Source: Pseudomonas parasichuanensis
GTDB taxonomy: Bacteria > Pseudomonadota > Gammaproteobacteria > Pseudomonadales > Pseudomonadaceae
DNA length: 41,136 nt
Assembly: GCF_021601385.1 (NCBI RefSeq)
Contig: NZ_BQHO01000042.1
Span: 1 to 41,136, forward strand
Direction: 5' to 3'
The notes under the pieces were generated by a model. It worked only from the letters and a program-made list of their open reading frames with translations, did no database searches and had not been told where the DNA came from. How positions within the stretch are numbered: the first letter of the stretch is position 1; every line of letters starts with the position of its first letter. The position numbers and the translations under genes are program-made. Below, piece after piece: positions 24,263 through 33,095 of the stretch.

Positions 24263-26443
24263 TTGACCCCCACGACTCGCCGCTTGCAGTTCGCCGTTCT
24301 GAGCACTGCCCTTACCTCCCCGCTCCTCGCCCACGCCACCCCCGCCAGCGATGCCTTGCAAGCGCTGATGGCACAGGACTGGGTAGCGCGCAGCGTTTCG
24401 CTCAAGGACCTGGGCATCACCAACCCGGTGGTGCTCGACCAGGCCGACAACCGCCAGGCATTCTTCCTGCCGGTGCCCAGGGGCGTGGCGATCAGCGATG
24501 CGCAGATCGAACTCAAGGGCCAGTTCATCAAGGGTGAGGCGCAGCCCGCCACCTTGCGCCTGGCCGTCGATGGCCAGCCCCGCGTGGCCGAGCGCGTCAG
24601 CCGCGGCGAAGGCGACCTGAGCCGCACCCTGGCGGTGGACAGCGGCAGGCACGCCAGCGGCTTCGTCAACTTCACCCTGGACTGGAGCTCGCCGGTTTCG
24701 GAGGAATTCTGCGCCCCGCCGCGGGCCACCGCCAACGTGTTGACCTTGTCGCCACAGACGCGCCTGAACTACCGCTACTCGATGTCCGCCTTGGGCAGCC
24801 TGGCTGAAGCCTGGAGCAGCCTGCCGGGTGAGCCGGTCATCCTGGTAGCCGCCGGTACGCTCGAACGCAACAGCTTCGACAGTGCCTGGCGCCTGGGCGT
24901 GGCCCTGGAGCGCAGTGCCCGCCGTGCCCAGGTGCGCGCCTTGCCGCAGGTGGGCGACAGCCTGTCGCTGGCGGGCATCGAGGTACCGCAGGCGCTGGCC
25001 AAGGTTCCGGCATTCGCCGCACTGGCCGGCAAGGCCCGTCACACCCTGGCCAGCCCGGCCGAACTGGGTGCGCTGCTGCTGCTCGATGCCCCGGCGATCC
25101 GCGCCGATCTGGCCATCGCCGACAACGCGCTGGTGGCCCAGCTCAACGGCGCCCTGGACGCGTTGGCGCAACAGCTGCAGGACGACCAGGCCGCCCTCGC
25201 CGCCCTGGCGCAATGGCGCACGCAGAAGGCCAGCCTGGCCGCAGCCGCCCTGCCCAGCCAACAGCTGCAACTGCTCAGCCTGGGCCGCCAGGCGCTGGTG
25301 GCCGTCGCCGCCGACGCCGGCGCCAAGGCGGCTGGCGTGTTCGACGCGCACTGGCGCAATGTGCTGGTGTCGCGCGAGGCCCAGGTGAAGGACGTGGGCG
25401 AAGCGCTGCGCAACGACCATGGCCACCTGCGCCTGAGCAGCCTGGGCGGCAACTTCGGCACCTTCGATGTGGTCAGCCGCGGCGAGTGGACCGCCACCTT
25501 CCCGCTCAGCGCCGTGTCGGTCAACGGCCGCATGCCGGGTGAACTGCACCTCGATCTGGCCGCCGCCCCCGGCGCCTCCGCAACGGCGCCGGTCGCCTCG
25601 GTGATCTGGAACAATGTGCTGCTCAATGCCGCGCAACTGGATGCCGATGGCAGCCCCCAGCGTTTGAAGGCACGCATCCCGGGTTACGCCCTGGGTGTCA
25701 CCAACACCGTGCAGGTGCGCTTCCAGCGTCAGCCAAGCTCGCCCAACTGCGCCGAGATTCCCCAGGCCTATCCGGTCAACGTGCTGCCCAGCAGCTACCT
25801 GACCTCGGCTGACGCCGAACCCGACGGCACTTTCATCGGCCTGCTGCCGCTGCTGGCTGGCAAGCCCCAGGTGATCGTCGACCAGGCCGCCCTGCAAACG
25901 CCAGTGGCCAACCTGGGCAAACTGATCCGCCTGGCCAGCGCCGCCGCGCTGTCGCCGGTCACCGCCGAGCTGGTATTGGCCGATGGCCAGGCAGAAGTCA
26001 CGCCGACGCGGCCATTCCTGGCCGTGGATGTTCAGCTGCCAGGTGCCAAGCCAGTGCTGGGCGTGGCCGAACTGCAGCGCCTGCAGGCCCAGGGCAACCA
26101 GCAGCTGGCCCTCGACCTGCAGGGGCCACAAGGCCTGGGCACGCTGTCAGTGGTCGATTCCCACAGCCAGCACGGCGTGCTCTGGAACAGCCTGGGCAAC
26201 CCCTCCATGGTGCCGCAGGTGCCGTTCCTGCTGACCCAAGGCAATGCCGTGGTGGTCGGCGAACAAGGCCCGCTGACCTGGGTCGACACCACCGACCCCG
26301 AGCTCAATCTCAACGGCACGCCGTTCCATCAGTGGCGCAAGCAACTGGTGTGGGCGCTGCCCACCCTGTCCGGCATCGTCCTGCTGCTGGTACTGCTGGG
26401 TGTGGTCGCCCGCCGCCTGCGCCTGAAGCACAAGGGCAAGTAG
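24263..26443 (+). CDS. BcsB-like periplasmic subunit of a polysaccharide synthase
   Basis: A 726-aa protein with a signal peptide (to about LAHA), a large beta-rich periplasmic part of the cellulose-synthase BcsB family and a single C-terminal transmembrane helix (LSGIVLLLVLLGVVARRL) followed by a basic stop-transfer tail. In cellulose systems BcsB grips the synthase and guides the glycan through the periplasm. Here the partner is the NfrB-like transferase encoded next, as in the E. coli N4-glycan-receptor locus, whose BcsB-like member is YbcH. There is no BcsA, BcsC or BcsZ nearby, so cellulose is not the product. The start is TTG at 24263, with AAGGA eight bases upstream; no ATG gives a signal peptide. 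Confidence 0.85.
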   Translation: MTPTTRRLQFAVLSTALTSPLLAHATPASDALQALMAQDWVARSVSLKDLGITNPVVLDQADNRQAFFLPVPRGVAISDAQIELKGQFIKGEAQPATLRLAVDGQPRVAERVSRGEGDLSRTLAVDSGRHASGFVNFTLDWSSPVSEEFCAPPRATANVLTLSPQTRLNYRYSMSALGSLAEAWSSLPGEPVILVAAGTLERNSFDSAWRLGVALERSARRAQVRALPQVGDSLSLAGIEVPQALAKVPAFAALAGKARHTLASPAELGALLLLDAPAIRADLAIADNALVAQLNGALDALAQQLQDDQAALAALAQWRTQKASLAAAALPSQQLQLLSLGRQALVAVAADAGAKAAGVFDAHWRNVLVSREAQVKDVGEALRNDHGHLRLSSLGGNFGTFDVVSRGEWTATFPLSAVSVNGRMPGELHLDLAAAPGASATAPVASVIWNNVLLNAAQLDADGSPQRLKARIPGYALGVTNTVQVRFQRQPSSPNCAEIPQAYPVNVLPSSYLTSADAEPDGTFIGLLPLLAGKPQVIVDQAALQTPVANLGKLIRLASAAALSPVTAELVLADGQAEVTPTRPFLAVDVQLPGAKPVLGVAELQRLQAQGNQQLALDLQGPQGLGTLSVVDSHSQHGVLWNSLGNPSMVPQVPFLLTQGNAVVVGEQGPLTWVDTTDPELNLNGTPFHQWRKQLVWALPTLSGIVLLLVLLGVVARRLRLKHKGK

Positions 26444-26458
26444 GCCGGGTAAGCGCAC

Positions 26459-28186
26459 ATGTCCTCACTCTATTGGCCGTACCTGCTGGCGGACTATTAC
26501 CGCATCCTGGAAATCGTCACCGCCGTGGTCGGGGTGCTGATCCTGCTGTCCAGCCTCGATGACCTGTTCATCGACAGCTGGTACTGGGTGCGCCAGACCT
26601 ACCGCAAGCTGCTGATCCGCCGCAAGCGCTACCAGGCGCTGACGGTGGAGCAGCTGCGCGCCAAGCCCGAGCAGCCGCTGGCGATCATGATCCCGGCGTG
26701 GCTGGAGTACGACGTGATCGCGCCGATGCTGGAGAACATGGTCGGCTCGCTGGACTACAAGAACTACTACATCTTCGTCGGCACCTACTGCAACGACCAG
26801 CGCACCATCGACGAGGTGGAGCGCATGCGCCGGCGCTACAAGCAGTTGATCCGGGTCGAAGTGCCCCATGACGGCCCGACCTGCAAGGCCGACTGCCTGA
26901 ACTGGATCATCCAGGCGATCTTCGCCCAGGATGCGCGCATGCCCGAGCCCTTCGCCGGGATGATCCTGCACGACAGTGAAGACGTGCTGCACCGCCTGGA
27001 GCTGCACTACTTCAACTACCTGCTGCCACGCATCGACTTCATCCAGCTGCCGGTCACCTCCCTGGAGCGTGACTGGTACGAGCTGGTGGCCGGCACCTAC
27101 ATGGACGAGTTCGCCGAATGGCACACCAAGGACCTGGTAGTGCGCGAAAGCATGTCGCGCATGGTGCCGTCGGCCGGCGTCGGCACCTGCTTCTCGCGCA
27201 AGGCGCTGCTTGAACTGTCGGCCGAGACCAACAACCAGCCGTTCAACACCGACACCCTCACCGAGGACTACGACATCGGCGCACGCCTGGCGCGGCGCGG
27301 CATGAAGCAGATCTTCGGCAAGTTCCCGGTGGACTACGTGGCCAAGCGCACCACCTGGTTCGGCAACGGCAAGGAAAAGATGGTGGCCATCCACATGCCC
27401 CTGGGCGTGCGCGAATACTTCCCCGACACCTTCCGCACCGCCTACCGGCAGAAGGCCCGCTGGACCCTGGGCATCGGCCTGCAGGGCTGGAGCCAGGTGG
27501 GCTGGGCAGGCTCGCTGGCCACCAAGTACCTGCTGTTCCGCGACCGCAAGGGGCTGATCACCTCGTTCATTGCCATCCTGGCCTACCTGCTGCTGGCCCA
27601 GCACCTGGTTTTCCTGGGCATCAGCGCCACCGGCCACTGGAAGGTGTTCTTCCCGTCGGTGTTCTCGCCCAACAGCCTGCTGCTCGACCTGATGTGGGCC
27701 AACACCCTGGCCCTGAGCCTGCGCATCCTGCAGCGCGCGTACTTCGTCGGCCGCCTGTATGGCTGGGAACACGCCCTGCTGTCGGGGCCGCGGATGATCA
27801 TCGGCAACTTCATCAATGCCATGGCCGCGGCACGCGCCTGGCGCCTGTACCTGGGCTACCTGTTCCTGGGCAAGAAGCTGGTCTGGGACAAGACCATGCA
27901 TGACTTCCCGTCCGCCGACCAGTTGCACCAGCAGCGCCTGCGCCTGGGGGAGCTGCTGTTGTCGTGGCGCGCCATCGACGACGACATCCTGGCCCAGGCC
28001 CTCAAGGCCCAGGCCGAAGAACACAAGCCGCTGGGGCAGATCCTGCTCGAGCACGGCTACCTGGATGCGGACACGCTCAACGAAGCCATCCTGTTCCAGC
28101 AGGAAAACGCCGAGCCCGCAGCGCCAGCCCCTCACACCCCAGTCGCGCCCGCGGCGAAAGAAGCCCAGGTTGCCGCACTGACATGA
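26459..28186 (+). CDS. nfrB: NfrB-like processive glycosyltransferase with C-terminal MshEN domain
   Basis: A 575-aa inner-membrane GT2-type transferase of the phage-N4-adsorption NfrB family. An N-terminal transmembrane segment (IVTAVVGVLILLSSL) precedes the catalytic domain: a DGPTCKADCLN segment, LHDSEDVL (D172 to D175, DxD region), TLTEDYDIG (TED, D270) and RQKARW (QxxRW, Q331-W335), the pattern of processive synthases. More transmembrane helices follow. Residues about 490-560 form an MshEN/GspE-N-like domain (RLGELLLSW at R495, then PLGQILLEHGYL), the module that binds c-di-GMP in MshE and NfrB. E. coli NfrB is longer (745 aa). It probably polymerises a ManNAc-containing glycan from WecB-made UDP-ManNAc. 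Its TGA overlaps the nfrA ATG. Confidence 0.88.
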   Translation: MSSLYWPYLLADYYRILEIVTAVVGVLILLSSLDDLFIDSWYWVRQTYRKLLIRRKRYQALTVEQLRAKPEQPLAIMIPAWLEYDVIAPMLENMVGSLDYKNYYIFVGTYCNDQRTIDEVERMRRRYKQLIRVEVPHDGPTCKADCLNWIIQAIFAQDARMPEPFAGMILHDSEDVLHRLELHYFNYLLPRIDFIQLPVTSLERDWYELVAGTYMDEFAEWHTKDLVVRESMSRMVPSAGVGTCFSRKALLELSAETNNQPFNTDTLTEDYDIGARLARRGMKQIFGKFPVDYVAKRTTWFGNGKEKMVAIHMPLGVREYFPDTFRTAYRQKARWTLGIGLQGWSQVGWAGSLATKYLLFRDRKGLITSFIAILAYLLLAQHLVFLGISATGHWKVFFPSVFSPNSLLLDLMWANTLALSLRILQRAYFVGRLYGWEHALLSGPRMIIGNFINAMAAARAWRLYLGYLFLGKKLVWDKTMHDFPSADQLHQQRLRLGELLLSWRAIDDDILAQALKAQAEEHKPLGQILLEHGYLDADTLNEAILFQQENAEPAAPAPHTPVAPAAKEAQVAALT

Positions 28187-30957
28187 TCGCTGCCCGCCCC
28201 GCCCTCCTGTTGTTCGGTGCCTGGCTTGCCTGCGCCCACCTGCCCACCGCCCTGGCCGCCGAGGCAGCGCTTGAAGGCGTGGCCTGGGAACAGGCTGACC
28301 AGGCGTTTCGCAGCTACCAGTCGGGGCGCTACCGCGATGCCCTGCAACAGGTGGACGCCGCCCTCAAGCTGCGCCCGGACGTGGCCCGGCTGAACCTGCT
28401 CAAGGTCTATACCTTGCAGAAGCTTGGCCGGCGCAACGAAGCCCGCCAGGCCGCGCAAAGCGCGCTCAAGCGTGGCGTGCGCGACCCCGGCCTGCAGGCG
28501 GCGGTGACCAACCTGCAGCACAGTGCCCCGGCCGCCAGCGGCCCGGCACCTTCGGCGGCCTATCAGCGCGGCTTCCCGTTGGCGACCAAGGCCTACGCGG
28601 CCTACAACGCCGGCGACATGGCCGCCGCCGAACGCGATGGCGAGCGGGCGTTCCGTACCGACCCCAGCCAAGGCGCCTGGGCCCTGCTCTGGCTCGACAG
28701 CCTGGAGGCGCAACAACGCTGGGCCGAGGCCGCCACCGCCGCCGGCACCGCGATCAGCCTGGGCGCCCCCAACAGCAGCGACCTTGAAGCCCGCCGCCAA
28801 ACCCTCAACCGGCGCATGGCCGTGCGCCCGGCCGAGCAGGCCTACCAGGCGCTGATCGCCAACCGCCCCGGCGATGCCGTGCCGCTGGCCCGCGAAGCTG
28901 TGCGCCTGGCACCGGACATTGCCAGCCACCGCCTGCTGCTGGTGACCGTGCTGCTGCTGGACAACCAGCCCGCCGCCGCCGAGCAGGCCGCCAACGACGC
29001 GCTCGAAGCCGATGACGAAAGCACCGTGATGCGGGTAATGCGCGGCTACCTGCGCCAGTACCAGGGCAATGCCCAGGCGGCCGACAGCGACTTCGACAGC
29101 GCCCTGGCCCAGGACTGGCTCGACGAGGAACAGCTGCGCAACGTACGCCTGATCGCCATCGACGCGGCCCTGGCCGGCGGTGACAAGGCCCGCGCCACGG
29201 CGCTGCTGGCGCCCATGGACGCCAGTGACGAAGCCGTGGGCAAACGCCAGCAGGCCCTGGCCGATGGCCGCGCCCCGGCCACCACGCTGAACCTGAGCAA
29301 CTACCCGGCGCCACGCCAGTCGTGCCAGGACACCCCCTACGGCACCCAATGCGAACTGCTGCCCGCCGATGCCGGCGGCGCGGCCGGCCCGGCCAGCGAG
29401 GCCTACGCCGCCTACGCCCGCCAGGACTACCAGGCAGCGATCCAGCAGGCGCGCAAGGCCGTCGAACAGGACCCGGACAACCTTGAGTTCCAGCGCCTGC
29501 TCACCACCGCCCTTGCCGCCGGCAACCCGCAGCAGGCCGCCGAGGCCGAACAGCGCCTGAGCGACGCCATCGCCCGTGCCCCCAGCGATGCCGAGCTGCT
29601 GATGCAGCGCGGTTACCTGCGCATGCGCACGGCCCAGCCCGCGCGCGCCCGTGAGGACTTCCGCGCCGCCCGCGACACCGGCAAGGCACCGAACACCGTG
29701 GTGCTCGACGAGGCCTATGCGCTGTCGGCCATGGGTGAAAAGCCGGCCGCCGTGCGCCAGCTCAAGCACGCCATCGACATGGACGATGCCGGCACCCTGC
29801 AGTTGGATGCACAGCAGCGCCACAACACACGCAGCGCCATCACCGCCTATGACCGCGAATGGGGGGCCACCGTGACCGCCAGCTACCGCGGTGCGCGCCC
29901 GAGCACCACCATCGCCAACGCCGGGCAAAGCTCGGCAGGCGACTCGATCTTCAGCACCGCCGAGCTGTACTGGCGGCCCAGCCAGTTCAATGACCAGAAC
30001 GGCGTGCTGGAGGTGTATGGGCGGATGAGCAATACGCTGTGGGATGAAGGTGGCCGCTTCAAGTCGGCAGGCGCGATCGATCCTTGCAGCCGCCAGGCAC
30101 TGAACGACAACGGCTCCTCCGACTCGAAATCGGTCAGCGGCTTCCCCAGTACCATTGCTTCCTTGGGTGTGCGTTATTCACTGTCCGATACGGGTTTCAC
30201 GTTCGGTCTCGAGCGGCGCTTCCTGGTGGGCTCGGCAACGCGCGAAGGGACCGCGAGCCCTGGCAAGAACAGCGTGCGCTGTGAATTCCAGGAAACTGTG
30301 CAGGACGCCAACTCAGGCATCCAGGACCCAGCGGATCGCATTAACGGCGCCTTGATGACTTACAAGCTCAAGGACAGCGCTGGCGGCTGGCTAGCCTACG
30401 CAACCTACGGCTTCTACCGCGGCACCGAACTGCGCATGGAGCAAAGTTGGTGGACCGTGGATGCCTATTCGCAATTGGGTTACTCGCTGGAAGACAACGC
30501 CGCCAAATACACGCTGTACGACGTGGACAGCGAGGGCTCTCGTACCCGGGAGCTGGGCACAGCCGATGGCCGCCTGCTGCGCAGGCAGCTGTTCCTCAGC
30601 AACGAAGTCCGTCTGGGGCGCAGCTACCGGCTCACTGAAATCTCCCCGAATCTGGTCCTGTTCCCGCATGTGGTCGGGGCTGCCGACTGGATCTGGCAAA
30701 AAGACCAGGTGACCCATCTCAAGGGCAAGAGTGGCCTGCTGGAGGATGCCGACGGCAAATACTCCCTGACCCGCGACCAGGGCTCCTGGTCCATGGCCGC
30801 AGGCCCCGGCATTGCCCTGCGCTACTACTTCCGTGAAGACCATTACCATACGCCCCGCTCCTACCTGGACTGGACGGCCCAATACCGCTTCGCCATCGGC
30901 GGCGGTGCCTCCGACCGGGCCGAGGGCCTGTTCATGAACCTGACCCTGTCGTATTGA
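28183..30957 (+). CDS. nfrA: NfrA-like outer-membrane exporter (TPR plus beta-barrel)
   Basis: A 924-aa protein with a signal peptide (to about TALAAE). A long alpha-helical TPR/superhelical region (about 30-550) contains repeats such as ADQAFRSYQSGRYRDALQQVDAAL and AYAAYARQDYQAAIQQARKAV. From about 560 to the end it is a beta-barrel domain of the NfrA C-terminal family (SIFSTAELYWRPSQF, EVYGRMSNTLWDEGG), ending LTLSY. The plan is that of BcsC and PgaA: periplasmic TPRs feed polysaccharide to an outer-membrane pore. In E. coli NfrA is also the N4 phage receptor component. It is translationally coupled to nfrB by ATGA. The first 200 bases code for the signal peptide; a longer upstream frame inside nfrB is not used. 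Confidence 0.86.
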   Translation: MIAARPALLLFGAWLACAHLPTALAAEAALEGVAWEQADQAFRSYQSGRYRDALQQVDAALKLRPDVARLNLLKVYTLQKLGRRNEARQAAQSALKRGVRDPGLQAAVTNLQHSAPAASGPAPSAAYQRGFPLATKAYAAYNAGDMAAAERDGERAFRTDPSQGAWALLWLDSLEAQQRWAEAATAAGTAISLGAPNSSDLEARRQTLNRRMAVRPAEQAYQALIANRPGDAVPLAREAVRLAPDIASHRLLLVTVLLLDNQPAAAEQAANDALEADDESTVMRVMRGYLRQYQGNAQAADSDFDSALAQDWLDEEQLRNVRLIAIDAALAGGDKARATALLAPMDASDEAVGKRQQALADGRAPATTLNLSNYPAPRQSCQDTPYGTQCELLPADAGGAAGPASEAYAAYARQDYQAAIQQARKAVEQDPDNLEFQRLLTTALAAGNPQQAAEAEQRLSDAIARAPSDAELLMQRGYLRMRTAQPARAREDFRAARDTGKAPNTVVLDEAYALSAMGEKPAAVRQLKHAIDMDDAGTLQLDAQQRHNTRSAITAYDREWGATVTASYRGARPSTTIANAGQSSAGDSIFSTAELYWRPSQFNDQNGVLEVYGRMSNTLWDEGGRFKSAGAIDPCSRQALNDNGSSDSKSVSGFPSTIASLGVRYSLSDTGFTFGLERRFLVGSATREGTASPGKNSVRCEFQETVQDANSGIQDPADRINGALMTYKLKDSAGGWLAYATYGFYRGTELRMEQSWWTVDAYSQLGYSLEDNAAKYTLYDVDSEGSRTRELGTADGRLLRRQLFLSNEVRLGRSYRLTEISPNLVLFPHVVGAADWIWQKDQVTHLKGKSGLLEDADGKYSLTRDQGSWSMAAGPGIALRYYFREDHYHTPRSYLDWTAQYRFAIGGGASDRAEGLFMNLTLSY

Positions 30958-30968
30958 GGACCCCCGCC

Positions 30969-31964
30969 ATGCTGCCGTCTTCTGTGCTTACCCGCTCTTT
31001 CAAAGGCCTCGCCGCCAGCCTGCTGGCCGCCAGCATCGGCCTTGCCGTGCCCGCCGCCCAGGCCGATGACTCGTCGATCGTGCTGCGTGGCAACGACGGC
31101 TGGCTGTTCCCCGGCTGGGGCAGCCTTACCGAGGTCGACAGCCGCGGCATCGAAGCCTCCACCGCGCTGATCAAGGACGCCCAGCAGGCCCTGGCCGCGC
31201 GCGGCGTGCAGTTGCAGGTGCTGGTGCTGCCCGACAAGACCCGCTTCTACCAGGACAAGCTGCCTGCCGGCAAAGCCCTGAGCCCTGCCGTGCAGCAGCG
31301 CTACCAGGCCATCCTGGCCAGCCTGCGCAAGGCCGGCATCAGCGCCATCGACGACGAGGCCGTGCTGCGCCAGCTCAAGAACAGTGGCAAGGATGTGTTC
31401 TACCGCACCGACCAGCACTGGACCCAAGCCGCCGCCGACGCCACCGCCCTGGCCACCGCCGAGCAGGCCCGCCGCGATGTACCGGCCCTCAAGGGCACCG
31501 CCGGCAGCGGCATGCAGCTGGGCAGCGAGTTCAAGGAGCGCCGCTACGGCGACCTGGCCGAACGCTTCCTCACCCCCGAGCAGCGCAAGCAGACCGGCCG
31601 CGAAACCTTCACCGTGCGCCGCCAGGCCGCGGCCAACGGCCTGCTCGACGACGCCCCGGCACCGCTGCACGTGACCGGCCACAGCATGGTGCAGCCGTAC
31701 TTCGGCTTTCCGCAAAAACTCTCCAACAGCATCGACCGCCCGGTCTCGGTGAACTGGAAGCCCGGCAACGTCGGCCAGTGGATCATGCTGCTGGAGTACC
31801 TGGAGTCGGCCGACTTCAAGCGCAACCCGCCGCAAGTGCTGGTGTGGCAGATGTTCGAGCCGACCTACGCCCAGGGCCCCCAGGCCAGCGGCCTGTGGGA
31901 CAACGCCTCGATCATGAGCGCCGACAGCTGGCGCCAGCGCCTGCGCGCCGCTGCCGGAAAGTGA
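30969..31964 (+). CDS. AlgX/AlgJ-like periplasmic O-acyltransferase (SGNH-type)
   Basis: A 331-aa secreted protein (signal peptide ending AAQA, about residue 34) of the alginate O-acetyltransferase AlgX/AlgJ family. It shows the opening DGWLFPGWGSL, the LPDKTRFYQDKLP strand, the catalytic D-x-H pair in YRTDQHWTQA (D148, H150) and a Ser in VTGHSMVQPYF (S239) at the nucleophile position. In alginate the last steps of acyl transfer to the polymer are made by AlgX after AlgI has moved the acyl group across the inner membrane. GAGGA eight bases ahead fixes the ATG at 30969. It begins twelve bases after nfrA, which ties the acylation cassette to the polymerase genes. Confidence 0.85.
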   Translation: MLPSSVLTRSFKGLAASLLAASIGLAVPAAQADDSSIVLRGNDGWLFPGWGSLTEVDSRGIEASTALIKDAQQALAARGVQLQVLVLPDKTRFYQDKLPAGKALSPAVQQRYQAILASLRKAGISAIDDEAVLRQLKNSGKDVFYRTDQHWTQAAADATALATAEQARRDVPALKGTAGSGMQLGSEFKERRYGDLAERFLTPEQRKQTGRETFTVRRQAAANGLLDDAPAPLHVTGHSMVQPYFGFPQKLSNSIDRPVSVNWKPGNVGQWIMLLEYLESADFKRNPPQVLVWQMFEPTYAQGPQASGLWDNASIMSADSWRQRLRAAAGK

Positions 31965-31967
31965 GCC

Positions 31968-33095
31968 ATGGCTGAACAGGCGACCCCCGTCACCCCGTCG
32001 CACCGTGGCTACACCGCCGCGGTGATCGGCCTGTTGCTGCTGGCCCAGGCCTGTGGCCTGTGGCTGCTGTTCAACAGCAAGCTCGATGCCGCGCAGCTGC
32101 AGCCGGCGGCCTGGTTCGACGGCGAGGCCGGCAAGGCCCTGGGTGATGCGTTGCAACCCGAACTGCAGAAAGACGCCGACACCCTGAGCGCGGCGGTGCG
32201 CTATCGCCTGCTCGGCGACCTGGGTGACCAGGTGGTACAGGGTTGCCCGGGCTGGCTGTTCTACCGCGACGGCCTGCGCGCCCAGGCCGGCGTCAGCGGC
32301 GCCTATGAAGCGCGCCTGCGGCTGATGCAGCACTGGGTCGGGCAGCTGCGCAGCCAGGGCTTGCAGGTGCTGCTGGTGGCGGTGCCGGACAAATCCCGTA
32401 TCGAAAGCCAGGCCCTCTGCGGCCTGCAGCAGTCGCCGCAACTGCAGGCGCGCCTGGGCCAGTGGCAAGCCAGCCTGGCCAGCCAGGGCGTGCCCTATGC
32501 CGACCTCGGGGCGGCCTTGGCCCACGCCCCGCAAACCCCACCGCAGTTTTTCCGCACCGATGTGCACCTCAATGCCGACGGCGCCCAGCGCGCCGCCGAT
32601 GCCGTGGCCGCCAGCGCCCTGCCCCTGCTCGATGGCAAGCGCGACCAGGTGTTCACCAGCTCCCAGGTGGGCGCTGCGCAACCGCGCATGGGCGACCTGA
32701 TCGTGCTGGCGGGCCTGGAGCACGCCGCCAGCGCCTGGCGCCCGACCATGGAAGACGAACACCCGCAGCAGATCCAGGTGCAGCGTGGTGGCGGCCTGCT
32801 CGACGACACCCCGCCGGTGCAGGTACTGCTGGCGGGCAGCTCCAATGGCCGGCGCAGCGCCTTTGCCGAACGCCTGGGCCGCAACCTGGGCCAGCAGGTG
32901 TGGAACCAGAGCCTGGACGGCGGCCAGTTCAGCGGTGCGCTGCTGGCCACATTGGGCAAGCGTGAGCGCTGGCCGGCCAGCCTCAAGCTGGTGATCTGGG
33001 AATTCTCCGAAAGCGCCCTGTCGCTGCCATTGACCGCCGACGAGCGCGCCGTGCTGGCAACGCTACCTGAACCGCAGGCCGACCATGCTCTTTAA
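31968..33095 (+). CDS. AlgJ-like membrane-anchored acyltransferase (second copy)
   Basis: A 375-aa protein with an N-terminal transmembrane anchor (AAVIGLLLLAQACGLWLLF) and an AlgJ/AlgX-type periplasmic domain: GWLFYRDGL, VAVPDKSRIES, RTDVHLNADG (D198, H200; the usual Trp after His is Leu) and LLAGSSNG (S291) as candidate nucleophile. It is divergent from the preceding paralogue and, unlike it, appears membrane-tethered. In alginate systems AlgJ and AlgX act in series, so the two genes here may play the same relay. It starts three bases after the first paralogue's stop and overlaps the MBOAT gene by 11 bases. Confidence 0.82.
   Translation: MAEQATPVTPSHRGYTAAVIGLLLLAQACGLWLLFNSKLDAAQLQPAAWFDGEAGKALGDALQPELQKDADTLSAAVRYRLLGDLGDQVVQGCPGWLFYRDGLRAQAGVSGAYEARLRLMQHWVGQLRSQGLQVLLVAVPDKSRIESQALCGLQQSPQLQARLGQWQASLASQGVPYADLGAALAHAPQTPPQFFRTDVHLNADGAQRAADAVAASALPLLDGKRDQVFTSSQVGAAQPRMGDLIVLAGLEHAASAWRPTMEDEHPQQIQVQRGGGLLDDTPPVQVLLAGSSNGRRSAFAERLGRNLGQQVWNQSLDGGQFSGALLATLGKRERWPASLKLVIWEFSESALSLPLTADERAVLATLPEPQADHAL

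Noticed and set aside
24248-26131. A 627-codon minus-strand open frame opposite the bcsB-like gene
   Set aside because: Antisense shadow of a well-supported gene, with biased composition and no recognisable motif.
24263-30957. Naming this a cellulose synthase operon because of the BcsB-like and TPR-barrel genes
   Set aside because: There is no BcsA, BcsZ or BcsC, the transferase has the NfrB-type C-terminal MshEN domain instead of PilZ, and the barrel matches NfrA. wecB also points to an amino sugar polymer.
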